DNA of 64,000 nucleotides from Bacillota bacterium (GCA_030057655.1 JASGUQ010000050.1:1-64000), one strand, 5' to 3'. Shown: positions 26,501 to 35,220, counted from the first letter of the stretch. Notes: generated by a model from the letters alone, not told the origin. Numbers and translations: made by a program.

Positions 26501-27739
26501 GCTGTTCGCTTTGGCGGGCGACACATGGATTCTGAAAATGCCTGTGCCTATAGAATACTGAACAGGCCAGGTCAATTCAGGGCCGTCGACAACACTGTAA
26601 GTAAGCGGCTTCATGGCCTTTTCGGCAATGACCGTCGTGTCCCTGATTTCCGTCAGGTCAAAGGCGCTGAACAGTCTTTTCTCATTCAGGTCGGGGACGC
26701 CGTTGCGGTTGGCGTCGCGCAGGTACCTGATGGTGAAGCTGGTCTCCGCCGTTACCCGGCCTTCCGGCGCCTGCCCATGCGCCTTGATGGTCAGGAGATA
26801 TTTTTTTTCAAACTCTCCTTCCCCCCAGATTGCTCCCTCATCCTCGAAAACATATGCGGAATAAGAAAACAGGTGTTTATCCTTTGCAATTAAGGTTCGA
26901 ATGGGTTCCGGGAAGGAAGCAAGCATTTTGCTCCGGGGATAATTGGCGGCAATCATCATTAAGGTTCGTAAGGGTTCCGGGAGGGAAGCAAGCCGAAAAT
27001 ATTTATTGTTTCCGTTTATGAGCTGGCCTAAAAGGGCCAGCCCGTTAGATAAGGAGAGGCGGATACTGTCGTTGCGCGACAGGATCAGGAAGGGCGCAGG
27101 GTTTCTGACCTCAAAGCCGATGTCTGTGATTCCGGGCTTGCCGGCGACCTTGATGTCGATAGGCGCGATCTTGGTGCCCTCCAGCACAGTAAAATCTTCA
27201 ATCGGCACAATTTCGAAGATCTTTGGGGGCAATTGGGGTCCCGGGAAGATGGGGGGCAGGTTCGCTCCCTGATCCTGGTCCGGGCGCACGGTGAATTGTT
27301 CGCTGTCGTCATAGATGGTGGAATACTTGTCCTTCGCGATGCCCCGTCCGTAGTAGACGCCGGGCTCCGTGGGGACATAGGGCCATCTGCGGCTTGTGTT
27401 GGAGGGCAGGACCTCAACAAGCTTTCCGTCCCGGTACACCTCGATTTCCACGGTTTTTCTGCCAACACCGCCATTCATGGAGGAAGTGAAGGTAACGGTT
27501 TCGCCGACAAGGGCTTCCGTCTTGTCAATTTTTATCTGGAGCCCGTACAGCTTGGGCGGGGGTTTGGGGGTTGGTTTGGGAGTCGGTTTGGGAGTCGGCT
27601 TGGGGGTCGGCTTTTTGGTCGCTGGAGCCATGGGGGGCGCGATGGAAGCCGACAGGCTTGAAAAAGGGATCAGGGAAAAGACGAGAAGAAGAGCCAGGAA
27701 CGCGGATAAAACCGAAGCCAAAGAAACTCTTTTTTTCAT
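23528..27739 (-). CDS. Giant secreted protein: Ig-like repeats, PGDKP tract and ABC substrate-binding domain
   Basis: This is a 1403-residue protein. ATG 27739 has AAGGAGG; 8 extra upstream codons are not needed. Order: signal peptide (~1-34), a Lys-Pro-Thr repeat linker (~36-60), about 860 residues of beta-sandwich-like repeats with recurring W-x-x-G-E-x-x-R-x-F strands (He_PIG-like), a low-complexity P-G-D-K/Q tract (~925-1095), and a C-terminal ABC substrate-binding domain (~1100-1403) of the TrpX/PF04392 type (VIAIIQYEQSG, ALGEPAAS, IFTDVDNP). I see no sortase motif and no ABC permease beside it. The tract probably spans the wall, displaying the binding domain away from the cell or holding it near the membrane. 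The ligand is unknown. Confidence 0.8.
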   Translation of the reverse strand: MKKRVSLASVLSAFLALLLVFSLIPFSSLSASIAPPMAPATKKPTPKPTPKPTPKPTPKPPPKLYGLQIKIDKTEALVGETVTFTSSMNGGVGRKTVEIEVYRDGKLVEVLPSNTSRRWPYVPTEPGVYYGRGIAKDKYSTIYDDSEQFTVRPDQDQGANLPPIFPGPQLPPKIFEIVPIEDFTVLEGTKIAPIDIKVAGKPGITDIGFEVRNPAPFLILSRNDSIRLSLSNGLALLGQLINGNNKYFRLASLPEPLRTLMMIAANYPRSKMLASFPEPIRTLIAKDKHLFSYSAYVFEDEGAIWGEGEFEKKYLLTIKAHGQAPEGRVTAETSFTIRYLRDANRNGVPDLNEKRLFSAFDLTEIRDTTVIAEKAMKPLTYSVVDGPELTWPVQYSIGTGIFRIHVSPAKANSFSENATISGTPFVNWAHDRELSRDVIVGYSAKTEFDQIASRSFIMHVQRDENGDGLADEILSLDFIPHRFVVEGNRIKDIPLVVRTNLSGNVKVDIFQSVFILNKGIIEERYLDQYGLWLTKAGETPKSDDLGYRLLRYKVTGIPRGWKKYDDDGLSDLKLTVRVSAGGYQVFGNLHIAILSPDKGPWYQFEPVSDLIIKEKEYGEIKLTVTPDNQKVNVRCTSLPKGFEFNSRKDTIAGSAEITDWLPGETNRQFDILAYFDYQGKWFSEQFKIIILRDLDLMEDPEFDRIFPQTVVDLQRMNPIYLSCTRADYNLTNITAEGLPPGVSIGHGQVVDGFVEVQDWKEGETVRNYLATIRATAERKPYSMPGNRLFVAKRFDLMTTISFTVLRHSKNFIWSGEPEDASLVISPIPDQTVQIGQEIAPVTIQTNTSSPTWVKIHVFGLPKGVKHDLKNTISGQPEVDDWKEGEFTRSFTVTVSAECGLGSQASTTFKITVQRDKKAMSHPKPGPDLPPEQPEDKPADQPSDKPGDKPGDRSGEKPGDKPVDKLGDQLSDKPGDQPGDKTGDRSGGQPGNQPEDKPGDQTEDRPGDKPGDKPDDKPSDQTEDRPGDKPGDKPGDKPGDQPGDKPDDKPGDQPEDKPEDKPGDRPEDKPGDKPGDQPEDKPEDKPGDWPGDQPDDDVFIPGGFVIPKDGAVIAIIQYEQSGRQNDLLNGVLTGLMQAGYRINENIQIDFYEAQGDPETAQDIAQEVSQKRYDAVIALGEPAASLARKAINGKMPLIFTDVDNPISAGLINANGLGKGPVTGVCSAAPLEQLLYAVRLFEPNAKQAGLLRLSDGFLPGLEWIGSMPGQPEVLLMELSNEEELAQAKEFMRDASNAIILSSREIDKNLSDSLLQAAETAKKLVYGVSPEHLAQGAAVACLADASNLGHRAGLMTARILGGEDAAKTPFDAGAKFQILYNIEALNKLGVTPPYGSLPWFAPAIPEE
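24455..24965 (-). repeat. 12-base-period repeat tract coding the P-G-D-K region
   Basis: About 500 bases made of diverged 12-base units encode Asp/Glu-Lys/Gln/Arg-Pro-x tetrapeptides (PGDKPGDQPEDKP style). Higher-order units are also repeated, such as the two copies of TEDRPGDKPGDKP. The frame is kept open throughout. Such tracts change length by slippage or recombination, so the wall-spanning length of the protein may vary between strains. Confidence 0.85.
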
Positions 27740-28076
27740 TTGGTCCTCCTTATGATCAGGCATGGTCGGAATGATGAGCGCTGCAGAAAGGGAGGAGAAG
27801 TCGAGTTGTCTTTTCTTGTGGTTTGGGTTGTTTTTTTATGTTCTCGTGTTTTTGTCTTTTTATATTGCAACATGATTATTTTAACACAAATAAAGCCTTT
27901 TTGTCTATCTTTTTTTGTAATAATCAGACAAAAAGGCTGCCAAATCGGATATGCTGCTGTTCTGTTTTAAAACATCGCCTGTTCCTGCGCAATTTCCCGG
28001 TTCCGGGGTTTGAGCAGGCGCTTTAAGGCAGGGTTTCGGGTTTATATCGATGAAAATACGATTGAAGTCAGCATGA
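27740..28076. other. 337-base gene-free region with a 13-bp inverted repeat
   Basis: No gene is supported here. It holds the upstream region of the giant secreted gene and the downstream region of the phosphodiester glycosidase gene. At 27894-27906 AGCCTTTTTGTCT pairs perfectly with AGACAAAAAGGCT at 27926-27938 across a 19-base A/T-rich loop. No T-run directly follows on either strand, so it is a weak terminator at best and could be an operator. Near 27975-28025 CGCCTG and CAGGCG also form an imperfect hairpin. Confidence 0.5.
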
Positions 28077-29279
28077 TCAGTCGCATCTGTCGCAAAAGGC
28101 GATGATGCCGGAAATGTCCCTGGCGGTTTGGTTTTTTTCGGACTTGCTGAGGATCTCGTCCATGAAGATGATCGCGGCGCTGCCGCCCCCGTCCAGGTTC
28201 AGGGCTTCCCTCGCGCCCATCGCCAGCATTTTTTCAGCCATCCAGCCAAAGGTCGCGCCCTTGCTGCCTTCTTTTCGGCCGGTGACCATCAGCGCGCAGT
28301 ACTGGCCGGGGGCGATCATGCCGACCGCGGTCCGGGGTTCCCTGTAGCTGCGGTAGTCCCTGGAGTAATAATACCGCGGCACCTCGCCCTCCTGAACCAA
28401 AATGGGGCCAAAGGCCCAGGTGTCCGTGACCCCCATGTCGATGTACTCCTGGCCGGTGTGCGCGTCTGAATCAAAGGTCTGCATCCGCCCGTCCTTAAAC
28501 AGCGCGATCACCTCCAAAGAGGGGATGCGGGAATGTTTTTGCGGAACGGTGTTGTCCGACTGAACGACGGAATCGCGCACGATCACGCCCACGCGCTCTT
28601 CCGCGCGCACCCGGTAGCGGTAGTAATCGTCGTTGATGACCAAAACCGCGCCGTTTTTCCGGGCCAGGTCCAGCGGGTCCTCGCTGCGCTTGCCGTCATT
28701 TCTGGAGCTGATGGATTTTGGCATTCCAGGGCCGTTGTAGGTGATGTAGGCCTCAAACCACTCGATCTGGCTTTTTGCCTGGTAAAAGCGCGTGACCTCC
28801 ACCCGGATCTTGTCGGACAGGTAGTACCAGTAACCGTTCTCCCTGTCCTTGATCACAAAGGGCTGGCTGCCAGGCGCTAAAAAACCTGTCTCCGTCAGTC
28901 CGGCCGGTTCCTCATAGATGATCTCAGGCACGCTGTCCGGGTCAACATTGTAGATAGGCCTGTCCTCCGGCAGGGGCGCCTTGACCACCTCTTTTGAGTA
29001 TAGCAAATTCAGGGTCGCTTCATCCGCGACGCCGGTCCCCGCCAGGCCGTTGGCCTGCTGGAAATCGATCAGGTGCCGAACAGTGTCCTTGTTAAAATCG
29101 TCCTTCGCGTCCTTCAGGCTTGGATAATAGCCCAGGTTAAAAAGGCGCAGCTTGAGTTTTTTAACCGCTTCGCCCCGGTCCCCGGACTGCAGCGTCTTGT
29201 TTTCCGCGGACACCCCCATCATCGACCCCAAAAGCAGCGCCGCTGCCAGGATCAGCAATATCAAGCGTTTGTTTCCCAT
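28077..29279 (-). CDS. Secreted phosphodiester glycosidase (NAGPA domain) with peptidoglycan-binding domain
   Basis: This is a 400-residue protein starting at ATG 29279 with GGAGA nearby; 11 further upstream codons lack support. A signal peptide (1-25) is followed by a PG_binding_1-type domain (~28-95; LQSGDRGEAVKKLKLRLFNLGYY). After a linker comes a NAGPA/phosphodiester glycosidase domain (~190-398) with VINDDYYRY, EPRTAVGM and the LNLDGGGSAAI motif. Related enzymes remove N-acetylglucosamine linked through a phosphodiester; in bacteria they are thought to act on wall polymers. The N-terminal domain would hold it on peptidoglycan. The gene precedes the giant secreted gene on the same strand with a 337-base gap. 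Confidence 0.85.
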   Translation of the reverse strand: MGNKRLILLILAAALLLGSMMGVSAENKTLQSGDRGEAVKKLKLRLFNLGYYPSLKDAKDDFNKDTVRHLIDFQQANGLAGTGVADEATLNLLYSKEVVKAPLPEDRPIYNVDPDSVPEIIYEEPAGLTETGFLAPGSQPFVIKDRENGYWYYLSDKIRVEVTRFYQAKSQIEWFEAYITYNGPGMPKSISSRNDGKRSEDPLDLARKNGAVLVINDDYYRYRVRAEERVGVIVRDSVVQSDNTVPQKHSRIPSLEVIALFKDGRMQTFDSDAHTGQEYIDMGVTDTWAFGPILVQEGEVPRYYYSRDYRSYREPRTAVGMIAPGQYCALMVTGRKEGSKGATFGWMAEKMLAMGAREALNLDGGGSAAIIFMDEILSKSEKNQTARDISGIIAFCDRCD

Positions 29280-29461
29280 TTTATCTCCATTCCATCCTAA
29301 AACTGTTCTCATTCAACCGCTTTGCGCGGCCGGCATCGTTCCTCCGGCGCTGTTCTAAAGCCGGAATTACCATACAACGCAGAATGTACCCGCCTTCGTC
29401 CATGCAAGAATCATTTTACAGTTTTGAGTTTTTTACAAGAAACCCAAGAACCCGCCCCAAC

Positions 29462-29491
29462 TTGCCAAAAAACAAAAAAATGGGCTATAAT
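29462..29491 (+). promoter_or_regulatory. Promoter of the first Gfo/Idh/MocA gene
   Basis: TTGCCA (29462-29467) and TATAAT (29486-29491) with 18 bases between them lie 57 bases before the start at 29549. It is the only good plus-strand promoter before the dehydrogenase and Gld-type genes. Confidence 0.6.
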
Positions 29492-29548
29492 GTCCTCACC
29501 TGTTGAAAATTAAAAACAACCCGCAAGGGAAAAAAACGGAGGTTGAAG

Positions 29549-30637
29549 ATGAACAAAACCAAGGTTGCCTTGTTTGGCTCAGGCTTTATCGCGGAGATCC
29601 ACATGGAAAGTTACACCCGCTTTGTGCCGGACGCGGAAGTGGTGGCGGTGTATTCCAGAAGCGCGGAAAACGCGGCAAAATTCGCCAAGAAGCACAACAT
29701 CCCCCACGCCTATGACGACATGGACAAATTGCTTCAAGAGGTGGAGGTTGAGGTGGTCGATATCTGCCTGCCCAACTTCAGGCACCATGAGGCCGCGATG
29801 AAGGCCGCAAACGCCAACAAACACATCATCATCGAAAAGCCGCTTTGCATGACGCTGGAAGAGGCGGACGAGATGATCGAGGCCTGCAAAAAGAACGGCA
29901 AATACCTGATGTACGCGGAGGAACTGTGCTTCGCGCCCAAGTATGAAAGGGTGCGCGAGATCGTGGAGAGCGGCGCCATCGGCGACATCTTCATGTTAAA
30001 ACAGGCCGAGCAGCACTCCGGCCCGCACAGCCGCTGGTTTTATGAGGCAGAGAAGGCCGGGGGCGGCGTGCTGATGGACATGGGCTGCCATGCCTTCGCG
30101 TGGTTTTACTGGATGCTGAAAAACAAGAACCCCAGGGTGAAGAGCGTGTACGCCGACCTGTCCCAGATTATGCACGACACGGACGCGGAGGACCATTCCC
30201 TGGTGCTGGTTGAGTTTGAGACCGACCACGGCAAGGTGGTGGGCCTGGCGCAGAACTCCTGGTGCAAGCATGGCGGGATGGACGACCACATGGAAATCCT
30301 GGGCACCAAGGGCGTGGCCTTTGGCGATCTGTTCAAGGGCAATTCCTCCACCGTGTACAGCCTGGACGGCTACGACTACGCGAGCGAAAAGGCTGGCGGC
30401 ACCGTGGGCTGGACCTTCCCGATCTTTGAGGAGGCCTACAACCAGGGCTATCCGGCGGAACTAAAGCATTTTATCGACTGCGTGCGCACCGGCAAAACGC
30501 CCAAGGTGACGGGCGAGGACGGCAGAAGGGTGCTGGAGATCCTGTACGCCGCCTATGCCTCGGCCAAGTCCGGCGCCAAGGTGGAACTGCCCTTCCACAA
30601 GAAGGTATCCAAGCCCTGGGATCTCTGGAAAAAATAG
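29549..30637 (+). CDS. Gfo/Idh/MocA-family NAD(P)-dependent dehydrogenase
   Basis: This 362-residue cytoplasmic oxidoreductase has an N-terminal Rossmann fold (ALFGSGFIAEIH, residues ~6-17), the EKPLCM motif near residue 98 whose lysine is catalytic in the family, and a C-terminal alpha/beta substrate domain. Family members oxidise inositols, glucose derivatives or nucleotide sugars; the substrate cannot be told. ATG 29549 has ACGGAGG at 29536-29542, better than TTG 29543. A second member of the family lies at 35221-36342, with the Gld-type ABC genes between, which suggests one extended cluster. Confidence 0.9.
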   Translation: MNKTKVALFGSGFIAEIHMESYTRFVPDAEVVAVYSRSAENAAKFAKKHNIPHAYDDMDKLLQEVEVEVVDICLPNFRHHEAAMKAANANKHIIIEKPLCMTLEEADEMIEACKKNGKYLMYAEELCFAPKYERVREIVESGAIGDIFMLKQAEQHSGPHSRWFYEAEKAGGGVLMDMGCHAFAWFYWMLKNKNPRVKSVYADLSQIMHDTDAEDHSLVLVEFETDHGKVVGLAQNSWCKHGGMDDHMEILGTKGVAFGDLFKGNSSTVYSLDGYDYASEKAGGTVGWTFPIFEEAYNQGYPAELKHFIDCVRTGKTPKVTGEDGRRVLEILYAAYASAKSGAKVELPFHKKVSKPWDLWKK

Positions 30638-30680
30638 AGACTGCCTGGTGTTTACAGCATGAAAAAAGCGGGAGAAACGA

Positions 30681-31637
30681 TTGATCCAAGTTAAAAACCT
30701 GAGCAAGACCTACGGGGAGAAAACCGCCCTGGACACGGTCAGCTTTGAGATCAAGACAGGCGAAATCGTGGGCTTGCTGGGCTTAAACGGCGCCGGCAAG
30801 TCCACCACCATGAACATTTTGACCGGCTACCTCTCCCCCAACTCCGGAAGCGTCCATGTCAACGGCTTTGACATGGGAAAAGAACCCGGCAAGGCCAAGC
30901 GGCACATCGGCTACCTGCCGGAGCAGCCGGCCTTTTACGGCGGGATGCGGGTGAATGAGTATTTAAATTTCATCTGCGATTTAAAAAAGATTCTGCCGGA
31001 CAAAAAAGCGCGGCAGGAACACCTGGACGCCCTGTTTTCACAGGTGGGATTAAGCGCGGTCAAAAGAAGGCTGATCAGGAACCTGTCCAAGGGGTACCGG
31101 CAGCGGGTGAGTTTCGCCCAGGCGCTGGTTGGAAACCCGAAGGTGCTGATCCTGGACGAGCCCACGGTGGGGCTGGATCCCTCCCAGGTCATGGAAATCC
31201 GCCAGCTGATCAGGGAAAGGGGGAAGACGGCCACCGTGCTGATTTCCTCGCACATCTTAAGTGAAATCAGGGAGTTGTGCCAGCGCATCCTCGTGCTGAA
31301 GGACGGGAAGTTGATCGCGGATGACAGCCCGGAAAACCTGGCCAAACTGACCAGGCGCCCCCATCAGGTCAAGATCCGCGTGAAGGGCAGCGCTCAGCAG
31401 GTCCGGGAAGCCCTGAAGGACACGGCAGGGCTTGTTTCCCTTCAATTCCTTGGAGAAAACGAGGAAGGGACGGTGGACGCGGCGATTGAGACGGAGGAAG
31501 GGACGGACGCGCGGGAAAATGTGTTTCACGCGCTGGCCCAAAACAGCCTGCCGCTTTTGTATACCTATGGCTCTGAGGCTTCTCTGGAAGACATCTTCCT
31601 GCAACTGGTGAGGAAACAAGATGACAGCCATCTTTAA
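30681..31637 (+). CDS. ABC transporter ATP-binding protein (Gld/Nos-type)
   Basis: This is a 318-residue ATPase. Walker A GLNGAGKST is at residues 34-42, the signature LSKGYRQR near 135, Walker B VLILDEP and the switch His in SSHIL. The C-terminal ~100 residues are typical of GldA/NatA-type ABC-2 ATPases. The start is TTG 30681 with GGGAGA upstream; no ATG is available before the conserved N-terminus. It overlaps the permease gene by 17 bases. With the next three genes it forms the set ATPase, permease, GldG-like and DUF4340, a conserved bacterial arrangement of unknown substrate. Confidence 0.92.
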   Translation: MIQVKNLSKTYGEKTALDTVSFEIKTGEIVGLLGLNGAGKSTTMNILTGYLSPNSGSVHVNGFDMGKEPGKAKRHIGYLPEQPAFYGGMRVNEYLNFICDLKKILPDKKARQEHLDALFSQVGLSAVKRRLIRNLSKGYRQRVSFAQALVGNPKVLILDEPTVGLDPSQVMEIRQLIRERGKTATVLISSHILSEIRELCQRILVLKDGKLIADDSPENLAKLTRRPHQVKIRVKGSAQQVREALKDTAGLVSLQFLGENEEGTVDAAIETEEGTDARENVFHALAQNSLPLLYTYGSEASLEDIFLQLVRKQDDSHL

Positions 31638-32325
31638 GCGCGAGATCAGCGCCTATTTCCATTCCGCGCTGGGCTTTGTGTTCTGCGCGGCGCTTTACTT
31701 CTTTACCGGCTATTATTTTTTGACCTACAACATTTACAACGCCACCGCGGATTTTTCAAGCCTGTTCACGCTGCTGTTCCCGGTTGTGCTGTTCATGGTG
31801 CCCATCCTGACCATGCGCCTGATGAGCGAGGACAAGCAGTCAAAAACGGACCAGGTGCTCTTGACCTCGCCCGTGTCCCCCTTTTCCATCGTGCTGGGCA
31901 AATACCTCTCCGCCCTGTGCGTGTTTCTTCTGGCCATTTTGATGACCCTGGTTTTGGCGGTGGTGACGGAAGTTTTCGCCAGGGTGGACTGGCCCTTGTT
32001 CATCGGGCACTTCTTGGGGCTGACGCTGCTTGGCGCGGCCCTCATCGCGGTGTGCATGTTCCTGTCCTCTCTGACTGAAAGCCAGGTGATCGCGGCGCTT
32101 TTGGGGTTCACGGCCTCCCTTTTCCTGTTCATCATGGACGCGCTGACGGCCATGGTCAGCAAGGGATTTCTGTACAACCTGTTTTATTACCTCTCTTTTT
32201 CAAAGCGCTACCAGCCCTTCACCTACGGCATCCTGGACCTTTCCAATGTGCTGTTCTTTGTCAGCATTGCCGCCTTCTTCCTCTTTTTGACGACGCTGAC
32301 GCTTGAAAAGCGCCGGTGGTCCTAA
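31621..32325 (+). CDS. ABC-2 type permease of the Gld-type system
   Basis: This 234-residue membrane protein has about six hydrophobic segments. It starts MTAIFKREISAYFHS, a common beginning of GldF-like permeases, and carries the EDKQSKTDQVLLTSPVSP motif between helices 2 and 3. It should pair with the ATPase encoded just upstream, whose gene it overlaps by 17 bases. The next gene follows after 12 bases. The substrate is unknown; in Bacteroidetes gliding systems the related complex supports surface motility, but nothing here indicates gliding. Confidence 0.9.
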   Translation: MTAIFKREISAYFHSALGFVFCAALYFFTGYYFLTYNIYNATADFSSLFTLLFPVVLFMVPILTMRLMSEDKQSKTDQVLLTSPVSPFSIVLGKYLSALCVFLLAILMTLVLAVVTEVFARVDWPLFIGHFLGLTLLGAALIAVCMFLSSLTESQVIAALLGFTASLFLFIMDALTAMVSKGFLYNLFYYLSFSKRYQPFTYGILDLSNVLFFVSIAAFFLFLTTLTLEKRRWS

Positions 32326-32337
32326 GGGAGGCCTGAA

Positions 32338-33789
32338 ATGAAGAACAGATGGCAAATCCTGAACAAACCCCTGTTTTTGGCGCTGATCGCGCTGATGACG
32401 CTGAATTTATACCTCTTCAACATGGCCGTTTTGCGTTTGAGCAACCGGCACAGCCTGTTTGTTGATTTGACCGCAAGCCGGGCCTACCAGCTGGATGAGG
32501 AGAGCGTCGCCCTGCTCAAATCCCTTGAAACCCCGGTGCACATTGACGTCCTGGCCACGGAGGACAGCTTTGAGGGCAGCCCCTACCTGCGCCAGGCCAG
32601 GCAGATTTTAAACCGCTACCCTGCCCAGTCGGATCTGGTCTCCCTTGCCTACATCGACTACCAGAAGGATCCCTCCTTCGCGGCCTCCTACCCGGATTTA
32701 AGCCTCTCCCCCGGCAGCATCCTGGTCACCTCCGGGGACAACCAGAGGCTTTTGACCCTTAACGAGCTGTTCAACTACACCTATTCCGCCGCCGGCCAGG
32801 GCGGCATGACCGTCGCCTCTTCAAGGGCGCAGGAGGCCATCTCCTCCGCCATTTTGCAGGTGACCAGCGGGCAAAAAACGCGCGCCGCCGTGCTGACAGG
32901 GGCCGGGACCGCGCAGATGAGCGCGCTGTCCTCCCTGCTGCTTGACAACAACTACCAGGTGGAGCAAAAAAACATCGCGAGCGGCGACCTGAGCGGGTTT
33001 GACGTCCTGCTGCTTCTGGCCCCGACGGTGGACCTGTCCGAGGACAGCTTAAAACGGCTGGACGATTTCCTGTACAACGAAGGCCGCTACGGCAAGGCCC
33101 TTGTCTATGCCATGGACGCCTCCCAGCCCAGCCTTCCAAAGATGGAGGCCTTCCTCGCCGAGTGGGGCATCCTGCCCCTGGACGGCGCGGTGTTTGAGAC
33201 CCGCCAGCAGATGACCTACAGCATGCAGCCCTTTTACCCGATCAGCGAGTACAGGGATGAGGAGATCGCGGGCAAGCTGCGGGACAGCAGCATCCCGGTT
33301 TTGATGCCGCGCGCCAAGCCCTACAGCGTCCTGTTCACCGCCAGGGACCGCCAGCAGACCCGGGAATTGATGGCTTTTTCAGCAACCTCCGGCGTGCGCC
33401 CGGGCCAGGCCGGCAGCGATTTTGCCCCGGACAAGGCCGCGATCAGGGGGCCCCTGCCCGCGATGACCCTGGCCTCCAGGGTGGTGAGGGACAAGGAAAC
33501 CGGCCAGGTTTTTGCTTCCCACCTGATCATCAGTGCCTCAACCGCCATGCTGGACGCGCAGTGGCTCCAAAACCCGCAGCTGAACAACGGGGAATACCTC
33601 TTAAAAACCCTGGGAAGCGCCCTTGACCAAAATCAGGGGGTGGTGATCCGCCCGGTCAGCCTGGCGTCTGAAGCCCTGTCCTTAAACTCCGGCACCGCAT
33701 CCCTGCTGGGCATCCTGTTTGTGGCCGTGATCCCGGGTCTCCTGCTTGTAGCCGGGATCGCCGTCTTCCTGTACAGGAGGTTCCAATGA
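32338..33789 (+). CDS. GldG-like ABC auxiliary protein
   Basis: This 483-residue protein has an N-terminal membrane helix (~15-33), a large extracytoplasmic part and a C-terminal membrane helix (~460-480) followed by a short basic tail. The sequence matches the Gldg/ABC_transp_aux family: LFVDLTASRAYQLDEES near the N-terminus and a beta-rich, DPSF-x-containing middle. The family always accompanies ABC-2 permeases. GGGAGG upstream supports ATG 32338. It overlaps the DUF4340 gene by ATGA at 33786-33789, so their products are likely made in equal amounts. Confidence 0.85.
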   Translation: MKNRWQILNKPLFLALIALMTLNLYLFNMAVLRLSNRHSLFVDLTASRAYQLDEESVALLKSLETPVHIDVLATEDSFEGSPYLRQARQILNRYPAQSDLVSLAYIDYQKDPSFAASYPDLSLSPGSILVTSGDNQRLLTLNELFNYTYSAAGQGGMTVASSRAQEAISSAILQVTSGQKTRAAVLTGAGTAQMSALSSLLLDNNYQVEQKNIASGDLSGFDVLLLLAPTVDLSEDSLKRLDDFLYNEGRYGKALVYAMDASQPSLPKMEAFLAEWGILPLDGAVFETRQQMTYSMQPFYPISEYRDEEIAGKLRDSSIPVLMPRAKPYSVLFTARDRQQTRELMAFSATSGVRPGQAGSDFAPDKAAIRGPLPAMTLASRVVRDKETGQVFASHLIISASTAMLDAQWLQNPQLNNGEYLLKTLGSALDQNQGVVIRPVSLASEALSLNSGTASLLGILFVAVIPGLLLVAGIAVFLYRRFQ

Positions 33790-35207
33790 ACAGGCGCCTG
33801 TTGCGGCTGACCCTCTTTTCCCTGGCGATGACCCTGCTGCTCGCCTCCCTCAACCTGCTGATCGGCAGGGGGCAAAAGCCGCTTCCCAAAAAAGAAAACC
33901 TGACCCTTTTGAACCGGGAGCCCACGGACATCGACCGCGCGGACATCCGGAATCAAAAAGGCGAATACAGCATTTATTACGACAGCGAAAACGGCGGCTA
34001 CGTGGTCGGCAATTTGCCCACGGACCTGGTGGACCTTGAGCGCTTTGTGGATTTCATGGTCGCGCTGTCCAATATGAAAGCCGCCAGCCGCGCGGCCGAA
34101 AAAACGGATGACCCGGGGAAATACGGCCTGGATCAGCCGGGCGCGGCCCTGTCCCTCCGCTTCACGGACGGTGAAAGCAAAGAGATCAGGATCGGCAGCC
34201 TTGAACCGGTGTCCCAAAACTACTATTTGAGCGTTTCAGGGGACGAAAGCCTGTACACCCTGAAAAAGGACCTGGCGGAAACCCTGCTTTTGGGGCAGGA
34301 GGCCTTCCTTTCCCTTCAGGTAACGCCCAAGCTCAGGGTTTCAAGCCCGCTTTCCGCTGTCAGAGACGCCACTTTTTCAGGCGCGGCCTATGAAGCCCCC
34401 TTCAGCGTCAAAGCGGTTTCAGGCGCGGGGAGCGAAACCAAGCTTCAGGCCCTGTCCTTTGGCACAGCCACCCACCTGATCACCTTCAAAGGCACCCATG
34501 CCCTGGATCAGGAGGGCGGCATCCGCCTGCTGGGCTCGCTTCTGGACATCAAAGCCATCAAAGTGGAAGGCTATCAGCTGACGCAAAGCGAACTGGCCGG
34601 GTACGGCTTTGACCAGCCGGACGCGCGGGCGGAGTTTGTGCTGGCCGGAAGCAATGAGAAGATCGTTCTGACGCTGAAAAAGGCCGGGGGGGACACCTTT
34701 TACGCGGCGGTAGACGGCAGGGACGCCGTCTACCTCATCAACCGTCCTGCCTTTTACGACATCCGTCCTTCCGAACTGGTGCTGCGCTACCTGCTAAACC
34801 CGATGCTGATGGACTTAAGCGGGGTCAGGGTGACAACGCCTGAAAACGAATACGACATCGCCTATGAACGCCCCACGGGCACGGAGGGGGAGGCCAAAGT
34901 AAACGGAAAAGCCGTGTCCATCAGCAGCTTTCACGCTTTCTTCAGGCTGCTGACCTCGGCCGCCTCAGACGGCAGTCTGTACACAGGGGATGAGCCAACT
35001 GGCGCGCCCGCGCTCAGTGTCACCTACCGCTACAAAAACGAAAGCAAAGAGAACGATGTCCTGCGGTTTTATCCCTTGGAAGCAAGGCGCATGGCCGTGT
35101 CCATCAACGGCATAACGGAGCTGGTCATCCGCGACAGCTTTGTCACCCGCCTCATACAGGCGGCAGAGGACCTGAAAAACGGCGATCCCATTGAGGAGGT
35201 CTGGTGA
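33786..35207 (+). CDS. DUF4340 domain protein of the Gld-type ABC cluster
   Basis: This 473-residue protein has one N-terminal membrane anchor (~8-27) and an extracytoplasmic beta-rich body. Two related stretches are visible (KYGLDQPGAALSLRFTDGE near 115 and GYGFDQPDARAEFVLAGSNE near 275), the duplicated signature of DUF4340. These proteins follow GldG-like genes in many phyla; function is unknown, possibly as a periplasmic or surface component of the transporter. The four-base overlap with the preceding gene shows coupling. The stop lies 13 bases before the next dehydrogenase gene. Confidence 0.85.
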   Translation: MNRRLLRLTLFSLAMTLLLASLNLLIGRGQKPLPKKENLTLLNREPTDIDRADIRNQKGEYSIYYDSENGGYVVGNLPTDLVDLERFVDFMVALSNMKAASRAAEKTDDPGKYGLDQPGAALSLRFTDGESKEIRIGSLEPVSQNYYLSVSGDESLYTLKKDLAETLLLGQEAFLSLQVTPKLRVSSPLSAVRDATFSGAAYEAPFSVKAVSGAGSETKLQALSFGTATHLITFKGTHALDQEGGIRLLGSLLDIKAIKVEGYQLTQSELAGYGFDQPDARAEFVLAGSNEKIVLTLKKAGGDTFYAAVDGRDAVYLINRPAFYDIRPSELVLRYLLNPMLMDLSGVRVTTPENEYDIAYERPTGTEGEAKVNGKAVSISSFHAFFRLLTSAASDGSLYTGDEPTGAPALSVTYRYKNESKENDVLRFYPLEARRMAVSINGITELVIRDSFVTRLIQAAEDLKNGDPIEEVW

Positions 35208-35220
35208 AGAAGGAGGACTT

